DNA of 64,000 nt. It comes from CBDCZI01 sp965224495 (lineage in GTDB: Bacteria; Bacteroidota; Bacteroidia; Cytophagales; JAAEPT01). This document shows, one piece after another, positions 1-8,591 of this stretch (positions are counted from its first letter, which is position 1; every line of letters begins with the position of its first letter). The position numbers were made by a program, and so were the translations under genes. The notes below the pieces were generated by a model. The model searched no databases. It saw only the letters and a program-made list of their open reading frames with translations, and was not told the DNA's origin. Location of the stretch: contig CBDCZI010000022.1 in NCBI GenBank assembly GCA_965224495.1, positions 100,733-164,732 of the forward strand. Direction: 5' to 3'.

Positions 1-77
1 TGTCGGCTATACCTGTTTCTGTCTATTTTTTTATAAAAAGTGACTCTAAACAACTCGTAACAAAGAGGTAATCTCCA

Positions 78-1151
78 TTATTTCAAATAACTAAAATCGT
101 GTCCTGCTTTTAATTGTTTAATAAACTCGTAAATCAACTCGATAACCGCATCAACGTCTTTGACGTGTGTTGTTTCTACTGTCGTATGCATGTATTTCAA
201 AGGTAAGCTTATCAATGCTGAGGCCACTCCTGAGTTAGAATACGCAAACGCATCGGTATCCGTACCTGTCGAACGAGAAGCTGCCGCTCTTTGAAATTTG
301 ATTTTATGTTTGTCGGCAACATCAATAATCATGTCCAATAAATTATTTTGTACAGCTGGTCCGTAGGTCAAAACTGGTCCTTTTCCAGCCGCTTGATCCC
401 CACTCTTTATCTTGCTATACATCGGCGATTGTGTGTCGTGACAAACATCTGTTACTATTGCAACATCGGGTTGGATGCGTTGTGCAATCATTTCCGCTCC
501 TCGCAAACCGACTTCCTCTTGTACTGAATTGACAATATACAGACCAAAAGGTAATTTGATTTTCTTTTCGTGTAGTTTCCTAACTACTTCAGCTATCATA
601 AAGCCACCTATACGGTTGTCCAAGGCACGCCCTACAAAATATTTATTATTCAGCTCAGTCAGTTCATCTTTAAAAGTAATCACATTACCGACTGTAATAC
701 CCATTTTAGCCACTTCTTCGCTCGATTCTGCTCCGACATCTATAAAAATATTGGATAAGGAAGGTGTGATTTCCTTGCCTCCTTGTCGGACATGAATCGC
801 TGGCCAACCAAAAACGCCTTGCACTTTTCCTTTTTTTGTGTGAATATCCACACGCATAGATGGAGCTATCTGGTGGTCCGAACCGCCATTTCGGACGACA
901 TAAATATAACCGTCTTTTGTAATGTAGTTGACAAACCAAGAGATTTCATCGGCATGTGCTTCGATCACTACTTTGTACTTTGCCTCGGGGTTGATTACCC
1001 CAACTGCCGTTCCGTAAGTATCTGTAAAATGTTCGTCGATATAAGGTTTGATATAATCCAACCATATTTGCTGTCCCGAAGTTTCAAAACCTGTAGGTGC
1101 TGTATTATTCAAATATTCGTATAAAAATTTCTTGCTTTTTTTCTTCATCAT
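78..1151 (-). CDS. M42 family metallopeptidase (aminopeptidase/FrvX type)
   Basis: Predicted cytosolic di-zinc aminopeptidase of family M42. Numbered from the upstream ATG at 1199 (373 residues), the expected metal and catalytic residues are visible: H82 and D84 in AHADE, D194 in ALDNR, the E228-E229 pair in QEEVGLRG, D251 in VTDVCHD and H338 in YMHTT. I prefer the double ATG at 1151/1148, because conserved sequence begins at SKKFLYEYL and the 16 extra residues are low in conservation signals; this gives about 357 residues, normal for M42. It is divergent from the Ppx/GppA gene with about 75 bp between starts. The family is secure; the substrate (peptide versus another amide) cannot be told from sequence. 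Confidence 0.9.
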   Translation of the reverse strand: MMKKKSKKFLYEYLNNTAPTGFETSGQQIWLDYIKPYIDEHFTDTYGTAVGVINPEAKYKVVIEAHADEISWFVNYITKDGYIYVVRNGGSDHQIAPSMRVDIHTKKGKVQGVFGWPAIHVRQGGKEITPSLSNIFIDVGAESSEEVAKMGITVGNVITFKDELTELNNKYFVGRALDNRIGGFMIAEVVRKLHEKKIKLPFGLYIVNSVQEEVGLRGAEMIAQRIQPDVAIVTDVCHDTQSPMYSKIKSGDQAAGKGPVLTYGPAVQNNLLDMIIDVADKHKIKFQRAAASRSTGTDTDAFAYSNSGVASALISLPLKYMHTTVETTHVKDVDAVIELIYEFIKQLKAGHDFSYLK

Positions 1152-1187
1152 CGTTGTATTTATTTCTAATAGTTGAGATTTCTCCCC

Positions 1188-1217
1188 TTGCTTTCTCAAT
1201 TTAATCTAATATATTTG
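1188..1217 (+). promoter_or_regulatory. Putative promoter of the Ppx/GppA gene
   Basis: CTTG at 1187-1190, a 19-nt spacer and TATATTTG at 1210-1217 match the Bacteroidota pattern TTTG-N19-TAnnTTTG with one mismatch in the upstream box. The predicted transcription start lies only a few bases before the ATG at 1226, so the message would be nearly leaderless. Confidence 0.5.
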
Positions 1218-1225
1218 ATTTACTT

Positions 1226-2167
1226 ATGAAATACGAAAATAGAAAGGCAATTATTGACTGTGGAACAAATACTTTTCATTTACTTATTGTCGATATGCTC
1301 CCCAATAACCGTTTCCATATAGTCCATAAAGAAAAACAAGCTGTAAAAATCAGTGCTGGAAGTATTCAAAAAAACATTATTCCTCAAGAAGGAATTCAGC
1401 GTGCATTGGCGACTTTACAACGTTTTCGTAAAACAATAGATGGCTATTTTGTTTCTTCGGTCACCGCCACGGCAACAAGTGCTTTTCGTAATGCAACAAA
1501 CGGAAAAGAGGTCGCTGAGTTGTTCTATAATGAAACGGCTATCAAAATAAACATTATCGATGGCGAAAAAGAGGCTGCCCTAATTTATAACGGTGTAGCT
1601 AAAGCCGTTGAATTAACGACAGATTACAGCCTTATTATGGATATTGGTGGCGGTAGTGTTGAGTTTATTTTGTGTAATAACAAAGGCATCAAATGGTTGA
1701 AAAGTTTTGAGGTGGGCGGACAACGTTTACTTGAAAAGTTTCATCTTTCAGATCCTATCTCTCAAGATGATATCCATGCTTTAACTACTTATTTGGACAA
1801 CGAACTTGCTGAACTATTTACTGTCTGTCAAGAGTACAAACCAACTTGTTTATTGGGTGCATCAGGTTCTTTTGATACATTAAGTGAAATTTACTCTGAA
1901 CTTTCAGGTGATATTTTCAATGAAAACGAGACGCTTTCTTTTCACCTACCCCTTAAAGATACCTTGGTAATAATAAACACGATTGTTTCTAAAAATAGAG
2001 CGCAGCGTTTAGCTATAAAAGGAATGATTGCCTTACGTGCAGATATGATTGTCGTTGCAGGGTTATTAGTAAAAAGAGTTATAGAGAAGATTGAATTTCA
2101 AAAAATAACAACTACTTCTTACGCTTTGAAGGAGGGTGTTTTGTTTACTTCTTCTTTTCCGGCATAA
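1226..2167 (+). CDS. Ppx/GppA family phosphatase (exopolyphosphatase-like)
   Basis: Predicted exopolyphosphatase or guanosine pentaphosphate phosphohydrolase of the ASKHA fold, acting in the cytosol on polyphosphate or pppGpp. The phosphate-1 loop is DCGTNTFHLL (residues 11-20), the DGEKEA segment (112-117) holds the candidate catalytic glutamate, and the second phosphate loop is DIGGGS (139-144). At 313 residues it is the short form, with only the two ASKHA domains and without the C-terminal HD-like domains of E. coli Ppx. Its last 23 bases overlap the 3' end of the convergent FtsB-like gene. Family assignment is firm; polyphosphate versus nucleotide preference is open. Confidence 0.9.
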   Translation: MKYENRKAIIDCGTNTFHLLIVDMLPNNRFHIVHKEKQAVKISAGSIQKNIIPQEGIQRALATLQRFRKTIDGYFVSSVTATATSAFRNATNGKEVAELFYNETAIKINIIDGEKEAALIYNGVAKAVELTTDYSLIMDIGGGSVEFILCNNKGIKWLKSFEVGGQRLLEKFHLSDPISQDDIHALTTYLDNELAELFTVCQEYKPTCLLGASGSFDTLSEIYSELSGDIFNENETLSFHLPLKDTLVIINTIVSKNRAQRLAIKGMIALRADMIVVAGLLVKRVIEKIEFQKITTTSYALKEGVLFTSSFPA

Positions 2168-2453
2168 CAAATACATCTTCTGATGGTTTTTTCATATAGA
2201 ACTGCTCACGAGCGTAACGCTCCAGTTCATTAATGTCCTCAGACATATATTCACTTTTTTGGCGTAACTCTTCTATGTTTGCTTTGTAAAATTCTACTTT
2301 TTTCTCTTCCTCTTTAACTTCTTTATAACTCTTGTATTGTGACCTAAGATTGTTTGGGTCAAAAAACAACATCCACAACAAAAACAAAAGCGTAGCGATT
2401 AAGTAAAATTTCTTTTTTATGATTGGTATTTCTATCTGCATTTGAGTCAGCAA
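2145..2453 (-). CDS. FtsB/DivIC-like septum formation initiator
   Basis: Small bitopic cell-division protein of 102 residues. A short cytoplasmic N-terminus is followed by one membrane helix (about residues 16-31), a charged periplasmic coiled coil (about 38-70) and the C-terminal motif LERYAREQFYMKKP (77-90) typical of the DivIC/FtsB family. Members bridge FtsL and FtsQ in the divisome and help activate septal wall synthesis. ATG codons at 2453 and 2441 are both possible starts; the second would leave two residues fewer before the helix region and is equally plausible. It converges on and overlaps the end of the Ppx/GppA gene. Confidence 0.85.
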   Translation of the reverse strand: MLTQMQIEIPIIKKKFYLIATLLFLLWMLFFDPNNLRSQYKSYKEVKEEEKKVEFYKANIEELRQKSEYMSEDINELERYAREQFYMKKPSEDVFVMPEKKK

Positions 2454-2595
2454 CGAATTAAGAACAACAAGTTAGTTATATTTTAGGGGCTTGTCAATTT
2501 TATATTGAATTGTGTTTTAGAGGAGACAAAATAATTAAGTGTTATAGCGTGAAAAATAGCTAAAAAAAGGGCGGTGATGAACTTCTGAAATCGAA

Positions 2596-2626
2596 TTTGA
2601 ATATTGAATTGTTTTGGTTATCTTGC
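2596..2626 (+). promoter_or_regulatory. Putative promoter of the Hpt gene
   Basis: TTTG at 2596-2599, exactly 19 nt, then TATCTTGC at 2619-2626, which differs from TAnnTTTG in the last two bases. It lies about 60 bp upstream of the ATG at 2689. The spacing is right but the -7 box is imperfect. Confidence 0.4.
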
Positions 2627-2688
2627 ATAGATAACACTTGTCGTAAAAGAGAGGTGATTGATAAAATATTTTTTATTAAATAGATAAT

Positions 2689-3021
2689 ATGCGACATTAC
2701 GATTTGAGTGAATTGGAGGCGATGGCTCAGGGAAACACTGAGTTTGTGGGTAAAATGGTAACCGTTTTTTTGGAGACGACAACGGAGTCTTTGGACGAGA
2801 TGTTGGTCTGTGTAAAAGAAGATAAACTCGCGCAAATTGGTCGCTTGGCTCATAAAATAAAACCGTCAATAGACTTGATGGGGATTGACGAATTGAAGGG
2901 AATAGTGCGAGAAACGGAGTTGAAAGGAAAAGCAGAAAATGAGTCTGTGAGAGAGCTAGTACCAGAGTTGGAGCGAGTATTACGTTTAGTTTTCGAGGAA
3001 ATGAAAGAAGATTACAAATAA
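2689..3021 (+). CDS. Hpt (histidine phosphotransfer) domain protein
   Basis: A stand-alone four-helix Hpt domain of 110 residues. The segment LAHKIKPS (53-60) places the phospho-accepting histidine at H55, in the usual setting of H-K-x-K/R followed by a small residue. Such proteins carry phosphate between hybrid histidine kinases and response regulators. No kinase or regulator lies nearby, so its partners must be encoded elsewhere. It ends 3 bp before the promoter elements of rplM, which suggests that the ribosomal operon is transcribed independently. The fold is well supported; the pathway is unknown. Confidence 0.8.
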   Translation: MRHYDLSELEAMAQGNTEFVGKMVTVFLETTTESLDEMLVCVKEDKLAQIGRLAHKIKPSIDLMGIDELKGIVRETELKGKAENESVRELVPELERVLRLVFEEMKEDYK

Positions 3022-3023
3022 AC

Positions 3024-3054
3024 TTTGGATAGTAGTAATAAATACGTACTTTTG
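3024..3054 (+). promoter_or_regulatory. Strong consensus promoter of the rplM-rpsI-rpsB genes
   Basis: TTTG at 3024-3027, a 19-nt spacer and TACTTTTG at 3047-3054 match the Bacteroidota housekeeping promoter exactly. Predicted transcription starts near 3060, leaving about 45 nt of leader before the GTG start of rplM. Confidence 0.75.
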
Positions 3055-3105
3055 TAAGCTAAAATAAAAGGGAACGTCCCTTTAGTTATATAAACAAGAA
3101 GAGAA

Positions 3106-3549
3106 GTGGATTCTTTAAGTTATAAAACAATTTCGATCCCTACGGGATCACTTGAAAAGGAGTGGTTGATTATCGACGCAGATCAAGCCATCCTTGGAAG
3201 ACTAGCAAGTAAAGTAGCTAGTTTGACAAAAGGTAAGCATAAAACATCATTTACTCCCAATGTAGATTGTGGAGACAAAGTGATTGTTATCAATGCTGAT
3301 AAAATTGCGATGACTGGAAAGAAATGGGACTTGAAAGAGCACATTTCACACTCTGGATATCCTGGTGGACAAAAGAGAGTTACTCCTAGAGAGCAACTAG
3401 CTAAAGATTCTACTAAGATTATCGAAAGAGCAGTTAAAGGTATGTTGCCTAAAGGTAAGTTAGGTAGCCAGTTGTTTAAAAATCTTCACGTGTATGCAGG
3501 AACAGAGCATCCACACGAAGCACAACAGCCAAAAACAATAACATTATAA
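3106..3549 (+). CDS. rplM: 50S ribosomal protein L13
   Basis: Ribosomal protein L13, an early-binding protein of the large subunit. The sequence has the family landmarks LGRLAS, GDKVIVINADKI, the HSGYPGG segment, and the AVKGMLPKGKLG and HPHEAQQP blocks near the C-terminus. The start is a GTG at 3106: the flavobacterial N-terminus MDSLSYKTIS begins there and no ATG fits. At 147 residues the length is normal. It is first in the conserved cluster rplM-rpsI-rpsB-tsf, 12 bp before rpsI, and has a consensus promoter just upstream. Confidence 0.97.
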   Translation: MDSLSYKTISIPTGSLEKEWLIIDADQAILGRLASKVASLTKGKHKTSFTPNVDCGDKVIVINADKIAMTGKKWDLKEHISHSGYPGGQKRVTPREQLAKDSTKIIERAVKGMLPKGKLGSQLFKNLHVYAGTEHPHEAQQPKTITL

Positions 3550-3561
3550 TTCTCTATTTGA

Positions 3562-3948
3562 ATGGAAGTAATTAATACTACTGGTAGAAGAAAAACATCT
3601 GTTGCTAGAATCTATATGATTCCTGGTAAAGGTAAAATTGTGGTCAACAATAAACCTGTTGAAGAGTATTTCCCAACGGAAGTTTTACAAATTATTGTAA
3701 AGCAAGCTTTCGAATTTGCGGAAAGTGCTGACGCATTTGATATTAAAGTCAATGTGAAAGGAGGAGGAGTATCAGGTCAAGCAGAGGCAACTCGTTTGGC
3801 AATCTCTAAAGCCTTAGTTCAATTAAACGGAGAAAACAGACCTGCACTTAAGAAAGAAGGTTTCTTAACGCGTGATTCAAGAATGGTGGAACGTAAGAAA
3901 CCAGGAAGAAGAAAAGCGAGAAGAGCATTCCAATTTAGTAAGCGTTAA
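3562..3948 (+). CDS. rpsI: 30S ribosomal protein S9
   Basis: Ribosomal protein S9 of the small-subunit head, whose C-terminal tail reaches the P-site tRNA. The sequence shows the N-terminal TTGRRKTSVARIY block, the VKGGGVSGQAEA glycine-rich segment, the GFLTRDSRMVERKKPGRRKA block and the invariant basic end finishing in SKR. At 128 residues it is full length. It lies 12 bp after rplM and 25 bp before rpsB, clearly in one transcription unit. Confidence 0.97.
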   Translation: MEVINTTGRRKTSVARIYMIPGKGKIVVNNKPVEEYFPTEVLQIIVKQAFEFAESADAFDIKVNVKGGGVSGQAEATRLAISKALVQLNGENRPALKKEGFLTRDSRMVERKKPGRRKARRAFQFSKR

Positions 3949-3973
3949 TATTTATTTGTGTCATAATAAGGTT

Positions 3974-4741
3974 ATGAGTAAACTAGAGTATAAAGAATTG
4001 TTGGACGCTGGCGTTCATTTTGGTCACTTGACTAGAAAATGGGATCCTAGAATGGCTCCTTATATTTTTACTGAAAGAAACGGTATTCACATTATCGACT
4101 TAAACAAGACTATCACTAGTCTTGAAGTTGCAAGTGAAGCAATTAAGAACATCGTTCGTTCGGGTAGAAAAGTAATGTTTGTTGCTACAAAAAAACAAGC
4201 TAAAGAGGTTGTTGTAGCTCAAGCAGAAAGATTAAACATGCCTTTCGTAACTGAAAGATGGTTAGGTGGTATGTTAACTAACTTTGCAACAGTAAGAAAG
4301 TCTATTAAAAAGATGTCATCTATCGCTAAATTAGAGAAAGATGAAACTTACAAATACATTGCGAAGCGTGAACGTTTAATGCTTTCTCGTGAAAAAGATA
4401 AATTAAATAGAGTTTTAGGTGGTATTTCTGATTTAACAAGATTACCAGCTGCTTTATTCGTTATCGATGTAAAGAAAGAACATATTGCAATTGCTGAAGC
4501 TAAAAAATTAGGTATTCCTATTTTTGCTATCTGTGATACAAACTCAAACCCAGAGATTGTTGATTATGCAATCCCTGGAAATGATGATTCTTTCAAAGCA
4601 ATTAAAGTTGTAACTGATGCGTTTGCTCAAGCAATCGAAGAAGGTTTGACTGAAAGAAAGAAAATCCGTGAGGAAAAGAAAAAAGAAGACGAGGTAGAAG
4701 CTAAAAAAGTAGTTGATACTGAAAAAGTAGAAGAGAAATAA
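3974..4741 (+). CDS. rpsB: 30S ribosomal protein S2
   Basis: Ribosomal protein S2, 255 residues from the ATG at 3974. The reading frame stays open further upstream to 3872, but that part overlaps rpsI and does not resemble S2, whereas MSKLEYKELLDAGVHFGHLT is the standard Bacteroidota N-terminus. Landmarks include WDPRMAPYIF, ERWLGGMLTNF, the LPAALFVIDV strand and the GIPIFAICDTNSNP block. The C-terminus is a charged E/K-rich tail. There is no Shine-Dalgarno sequence before the start, as usual in this phylum. Confidence 0.97.
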   Translation: MSKLEYKELLDAGVHFGHLTRKWDPRMAPYIFTERNGIHIIDLNKTITSLEVASEAIKNIVRSGRKVMFVATKKQAKEVVVAQAERLNMPFVTERWLGGMLTNFATVRKSIKKMSSIAKLEKDETYKYIAKRERLMLSREKDKLNRVLGGISDLTRLPAALFVIDVKKEHIAIAEAKKLGIPIFAICDTNSNPEIVDYAIPGNDDSFKAIKVVTDAFAQAIEEGLTERKKIREEKKKEDEVEAKKVVDTEKVEEK

Positions 4742-4771
4742 TCTCTACCTACATAAGTCTATAAATACAAC

Positions 4772-4812
4772 CGAACACTAGCATTTTATTTTGTTGGTGT
4801 TCGTTTGTTTTA
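4772..4812 (+). terminator. Stem-loop between rpsB and tsf
   Basis: CGAACAC at 4772-4778 and GTGTTCG at 4797-4803 form a perfect 7-bp stem around an 18-nt AT-rich loop, followed by a T-rich stretch (tttgtttt). It could be a weak terminator or a processing site separating rpsB from tsf. Confidence 0.5.
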
Positions 4813-4895
4813 AGGTCTTTGACCTGCTAAGCATTCGAAGAGCGTTTTTTAAAAGATAATTAAAAAGAAACTTAGGTTTCACAAAATATAAGATC

Positions 4896-5726
4896 ATGGC
4901 AATAACTGCACAAGACGTAAACAAATTAAGAAAGCAAACTGGTGCTGGAATGATGGATTGTAAAAAAGCTCTTACCGAAGCAGGTGGAGATTTTGAAGAA
5001 GCAATCGCATTGTTAAGAAAAAAAGGGCAAAAAGTATCGGCTAGTAGAGCGGATAGAGAAACTACTGAAGGTAGAGTGTTTGTTAAAACTGTTAATGACG
5101 GTAAAACAGCTTACTTGGTGTCTTTAGGGTGTGAGACTGATTTCGTTGCTAAAAATGATGATTTCATCACTTTAGGAGAGTCTTTCTTGAATGCTGCTAT
5201 TGAATCTGGAGCATCTTCTCCAGCTGAATTGATGACTGCTACTATTGGTGGGCAATCAATTGCTGAGGTAGTTATTGAAAACGTAGGGAAAATCGGTGAA
5301 AAACTTGATATAGCTAACGTAATCAAAATGGAAGGAGAAAAAGTTGTTCCTTATATCCACTCTAATGCTAAGTTAGGTGTTTTGGTTTCTTTAAAAGGAA
5401 TTGGGTCTGCTGAAGTTGAAGAGATAGGAAAAGATGTTGCTATGCAAATTGCAGCAATGAACCCTGCTGCTCTTGACAAATCAGGTATCGCTCAGTCAAT
5501 TATTGACAGAGAGTTAGAAGTAGGGATGGAGCAAGCTCGTTCTGAAGGGAAACCTGAAGCAATGTTAGAAAAAATTGCTCAAGGGAAATTGAATAAATTC
5601 TTCTCTGAGAACACGTTGTTGAGTCAAAAATTTGTGAAAGACAATAAAAAAACAATCACACAAGTTTTAAATGATGTAAACAAAGGATTAACTGTTACTG
5701 AATTTAAAAGAATTGCTTTAGGGTAA
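4896..5726 (+). CDS. tsf: Elongation factor Ts
   Basis: EF-Ts, the guanine-nucleotide exchange factor that recycles EF-Tu-GDP. The N-terminal UBA-like module MAITAQDVNKLRKQTGAGMM with DCKKAL (about residues 1-45) is followed by the EF-Tu contact motif TDFVAKND (81-88) and the two-lobed core. At 276 residues it matches the family. It follows rpsB by 154 bp, a conserved arrangement, but a stem-loop in between allows separate control. A strong terminator follows directly. Confidence 0.97.
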   Translation: MAITAQDVNKLRKQTGAGMMDCKKALTEAGGDFEEAIALLRKKGQKVSASRADRETTEGRVFVKTVNDGKTAYLVSLGCETDFVAKNDDFITLGESFLNAAIESGASSPAELMTATIGGQSIAEVVIENVGKIGEKLDIANVIKMEGEKVVPYIHSNAKLGVLVSLKGIGSAEVEEIGKDVAMQIAAMNPAALDKSGIAQSIIDRELEVGMEQARSEGKPEAMLEKIAQGKLNKFFSENTLLSQKFVKDNKKTITQVLNDVNKGLTVTEFKRIALG

Positions 5727-5750
5727 TTTACTTTAAAATGATAATAAGAA

Positions 5751-5778
5751 AGCCGACTAATTTAGTCGGCTTTTTTTG
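5751..5778 (+). terminator. Rho-independent terminator of tsf
   Basis: AGCCGACTAA at 5751-5760 and TTAGTCGGCT at 5762-5771 make a near-continuous GC-rich hairpin followed by a run of T. It closes the ribosomal/tsf cluster. Confidence 0.9.
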
Positions 5779-5813
5779 TTTAAAAACTTTTGAGGGTTGT
5801 ATGAAAAGGGGCG

Positions 5814-8009
5814 TTATAACAATACCAACCCATTACTTACCAGTTCTTTCCATACATGACTATCAGTTAATTGCTTGACGTCTCCTAAACCTTGTGTTTT
5901 GTAGCTTTCGGCTATGTCTTTCAATGTAAGACGGTGTGTGTTGTTGGGGGTTAATTCTGTTAAAACCTGCGCTAACCATTCGCCAATTACAGCCGTGGTA
6001 CTAAAAGAAAAGGCGGTTTTTTTATTGTGAAAAACGAGTTCTACCATCTCTGTCATCTTTCCTTTTTTCTTCTTTTCAAATCCACGTAGTGTAGGTTGGT
6101 TTCCTAACCAAAGAACTTTAGCATTTGATTTTGTCTTTTCTTTACTGTTCTGAATAGCTGTTTCTATCAAGTCTGGTGCTAATGTGGTACTTGGAGTCTC
6201 AAAATCAAACCATTCGTAAAGCTCAAAATCAAAACAAACACCATACATATAGTTAAATAATGATTTTCTTAACCCTTCGCTAAATAGTTGGTGATTTGCT
6301 CCTGTAGGGTCACTGTGTTTGTAATCATTTTCTGCAAATTTACCTTCTGAAGGACCTATTTTTTGTACACCAAAAACTTCGGGGTCTAAACCGATAGGAC
6401 TGTGAGCTGTCATCGCAAATTGATGCCAGAAAGCAGATTGTACCACACCGTTTAAAAACAACTGCCGAACAATCTCTAAAGCATCTATTGTTTCTTGTTC
6501 TGTTTGTGTAGGGAAGCCATACATTAAATAAGCGTGTACCATAATGTCTGATTGCGTGAAATTATGGGCTACTTGAGCTACTTTCTCTATGGTTACTCCT
6601 TTTTTCATCATCTCTAACAATCGATCAGAGGCAACTTCTAAACCACCTGAAACAGCGATACAGCCCGATTGTTTTAATAATTGACACAAGTCAGCAGTGA
6701 AACTTTGTTCAAATCGAATGTTTGTCCACCACGTAATGGTGATGCCTCTACGGATAATTTCTATTGCCAAATCACGCATCAAAGCAGGTGGAGCGGCCTC
6801 ATCTACAAAGTGAAAACCTGTTTCGCCTGTTTGCTCGATAATTTGTTCGATACGGTCGCAAAGAATTTGTGGGGTGACCGGTTCGTAGTTTTTTATATAA
6901 TCTAGCGAGATGTCACAGAAAGTACATTTTCCCCAATAACAACCGTGAACCAACGTCATTTTATTCCACCTGCCATCACTCCAAAGACGGTGCATAGGAT
7001 TTGCCATTTCGATAACCGACAAATAACTATCTAATGCCAAGTCCGAATAATCGGGAGTGCCTGTTACAGCAAAGGGAAAGTCTCGTTCTTTATTTGAATT
7101 GTAATAAATAACTTCGCCATTGGTTCGTGCAAACGTACGTTTTAATTCTTCTAAAGGTGCTTTCCCTTTTAGATGTTCTAATAAATTGTAAATTGGACGT
7201 TCGCCATCATCTAAGGTGATAAAGTCGATATAATCAAATACTTTTTCTTCGGTAAGTGAACGTAATTCGGTGTTTGGGTAACCTCCTCCCATAACGACCG
7301 TAATCTCTGGGTGATTTTGTTTTAAGTATTGCCCACATTTAAAAGCGCCGTATAAATTCCCTGGAAACGGTACACTGATACAAACTACGGTCGGTTGGTA
7401 TTGCTGTAGTTTAGCTTCAAAAAGCTCTAATAAGATAGTGTCAATAAAGGTGTTTGGAGCTTCTAATTCTTGGTGTAATTCAGTGAATTCGGTTGCTGAT
7501 TCGCCCAGTCGTTCGGCGTAACGGCTAAAACCAAAGTGAGGGTCAACGGTTTCTTTAATCAAATCTGCAATGTCTTCTAAGTACAAAGTAGCAAAATGAC
7601 GTGCTTTATCTTGTATTCCCATCGACCCAAATGCCCAATCCAAATCTTCTAATTGAGTAAACTTACCTGCTTCGGGTAAATAATCACTTTCACAAATATT
7701 GTGTGCTAAGGTAGAGTCTTTTTTCTGTAAAAACCGGATAACGGCATCAATGGTTTTGATGTAATCGTCTTGCAAGCTAACCATACGGTAAGCGTTTTCG
7801 GACAATTCAAAATCACTTTCTTCTATCGCTTGAAAAAGATGTTGAAATCCTTTTTTACTAAACAATGCATTGATTACGTCTATACCCAAATCGGCTTGGT
7901 GCGATTTTATTCCCTGCGTGTTTAAAAACCCCTTAATGTAAGCTGTTGCTGGGTAAGGTGTGTTTAATTGCGTAAATGGTGGCGTGATGATAAAAACAGA
8001 TGTATCCAA
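5814..8009 (-). CDS. B12-binding-domain radical SAM protein
   Basis: A 731-residue radical SAM enzyme with a cobalamin-binding-like N-terminal half. The stretch from about residue 205 (TVVCISVPFPGNLYGAF, then VVMGGGYPN) fits a Rossmann-type B12-binding domain. The iron-sulfur motif is CYWGKCTFC near residues 357-365, with four residues between the first two cysteines instead of the usual three. The motif is followed by TIM-barrel segments such as FHFVDEAAPP and the GGLEVASDRLL block. The start at 8009 follows a clear gap and the N-terminus (FIITPPFTQLNTPYP) is typical of this class. The substrate cannot be inferred; neighbours give no pathway. The DUF1697 gene lies 54 bp upstream on the same strand. 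Confidence 0.85.
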   Translation of the reverse strand: MDTSVFIITPPFTQLNTPYPATAYIKGFLNTQGIKSHQADLGIDVINALFSKKGFQHLFQAIEESDFELSENAYRMVSLQDDYIKTIDAVIRFLQKKDSTLAHNICESDYLPEAGKFTQLEDLDWAFGSMGIQDKARHFATLYLEDIADLIKETVDPHFGFSRYAERLGESATEFTELHQELEAPNTFIDTILLELFEAKLQQYQPTVVCISVPFPGNLYGAFKCGQYLKQNHPEITVVMGGGYPNTELRSLTEEKVFDYIDFITLDDGERPIYNLLEHLKGKAPLEELKRTFARTNGEVIYYNSNKERDFPFAVTGTPDYSDLALDSYLSVIEMANPMHRLWSDGRWNKMTLVHGCYWGKCTFCDISLDYIKNYEPVTPQILCDRIEQIIEQTGETGFHFVDEAAPPALMRDLAIEIIRRGITITWWTNIRFEQSFTADLCQLLKQSGCIAVSGGLEVASDRLLEMMKKGVTIEKVAQVAHNFTQSDIMVHAYLMYGFPTQTEQETIDALEIVRQLFLNGVVQSAFWHQFAMTAHSPIGLDPEVFGVQKIGPSEGKFAENDYKHSDPTGANHQLFSEGLRKSLFNYMYGVCFDFELYEWFDFETPSTTLAPDLIETAIQNSKEKTKSNAKVLWLGNQPTLRGFEKKKKGKMTEMVELVFHNKKTAFSFSTTAVIGEWLAQVLTELTPNNTHRLTLKDIAESYKTQGLGDVKQLTDSHVWKELVSNGLVLL

Positions 8010-8063
8010 AGTCGTTTATTTAGTCTAACAAAGGTCGTAAAGTTTATTGAGAAAGAGATAATA

Positions 8064-8591
8064 TTAACTTGCTAACTCAACTAATTTATTGACCGTTTTC
8101 CAATTTCGGGTAGTGGCTTGTGTTTTTAGTTTTCTTTCTATAAAGTTATTGTTCATTTTTATTTTACCATAACCATTAGGGCAATATAAATAAACGGTTT
8201 TTCCGATGATTTTAAATTCATCGGGGGAAAAGGTGTTCTCTTCGAGTGCAGTGGCTAATTCTGTTTGTGGAAGGTCTGCTAAAAAGGTAATGTAAAGGAC
8301 TTTTTCTTCTGCTTCGTTAGTGAAAAAAGGATTGTTAGCGATGGTTCTTTGCAATTCGTTGAGCGATAAAACCAATGTAGGTACGTCAAAATCGTATTTC
8401 CCTTTGATGGCAGATTTTATCTTTTCTGCTAAGTTTTTTTCTTCCGAATGAAAAACAATGTTGCCACTTTGTATATAAGTTTGAATAGCTGAACAGCCTA
8501 ATTTCTCAAATAGTACTTTTAAGTCAGCCATCAATATTTTCTTTTGTCCACTTACGTTTATTCCTCGAAGTAAAGCGATTTGTTTTTTCAT
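8064..8591 (-). CDS. DUF1697 family protein
   Basis: Conserved soluble protein of 175 residues with the DUF1697 signature at the N-terminus: LLRGINVSGQKKILMADLK, followed by YIQSGNIVFHS. Members are widespread and usually monocistronic; their biochemical role is not established. It is 54 bp upstream of the radical SAM gene on the same strand, so co-transcription is possible. No signal peptide or membrane segment is visible. Confidence 0.85.
   Translation of the reverse strand: MKKQIALLRGINVSGQKKILMADLKVLFEKLGCSAIQTYIQSGNIVFHSEEKNLAEKIKSAIKGKYDFDVPTLVLSLNELQRTIANNPFFTNEAEEKVLYITFLADLPQTELATALEENTFSPDEFKIIGKTVYLYCPNGYGKIKMNNNFIERKLKTQATTRNWKTVNKLVELAS

Noticed and set aside
3136..3152. GATCCC/GGGATC palindrome
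   Set aside because: It lies inside the rplM coding sequence in frame with conserved L13 residues, and has no regulatory context.
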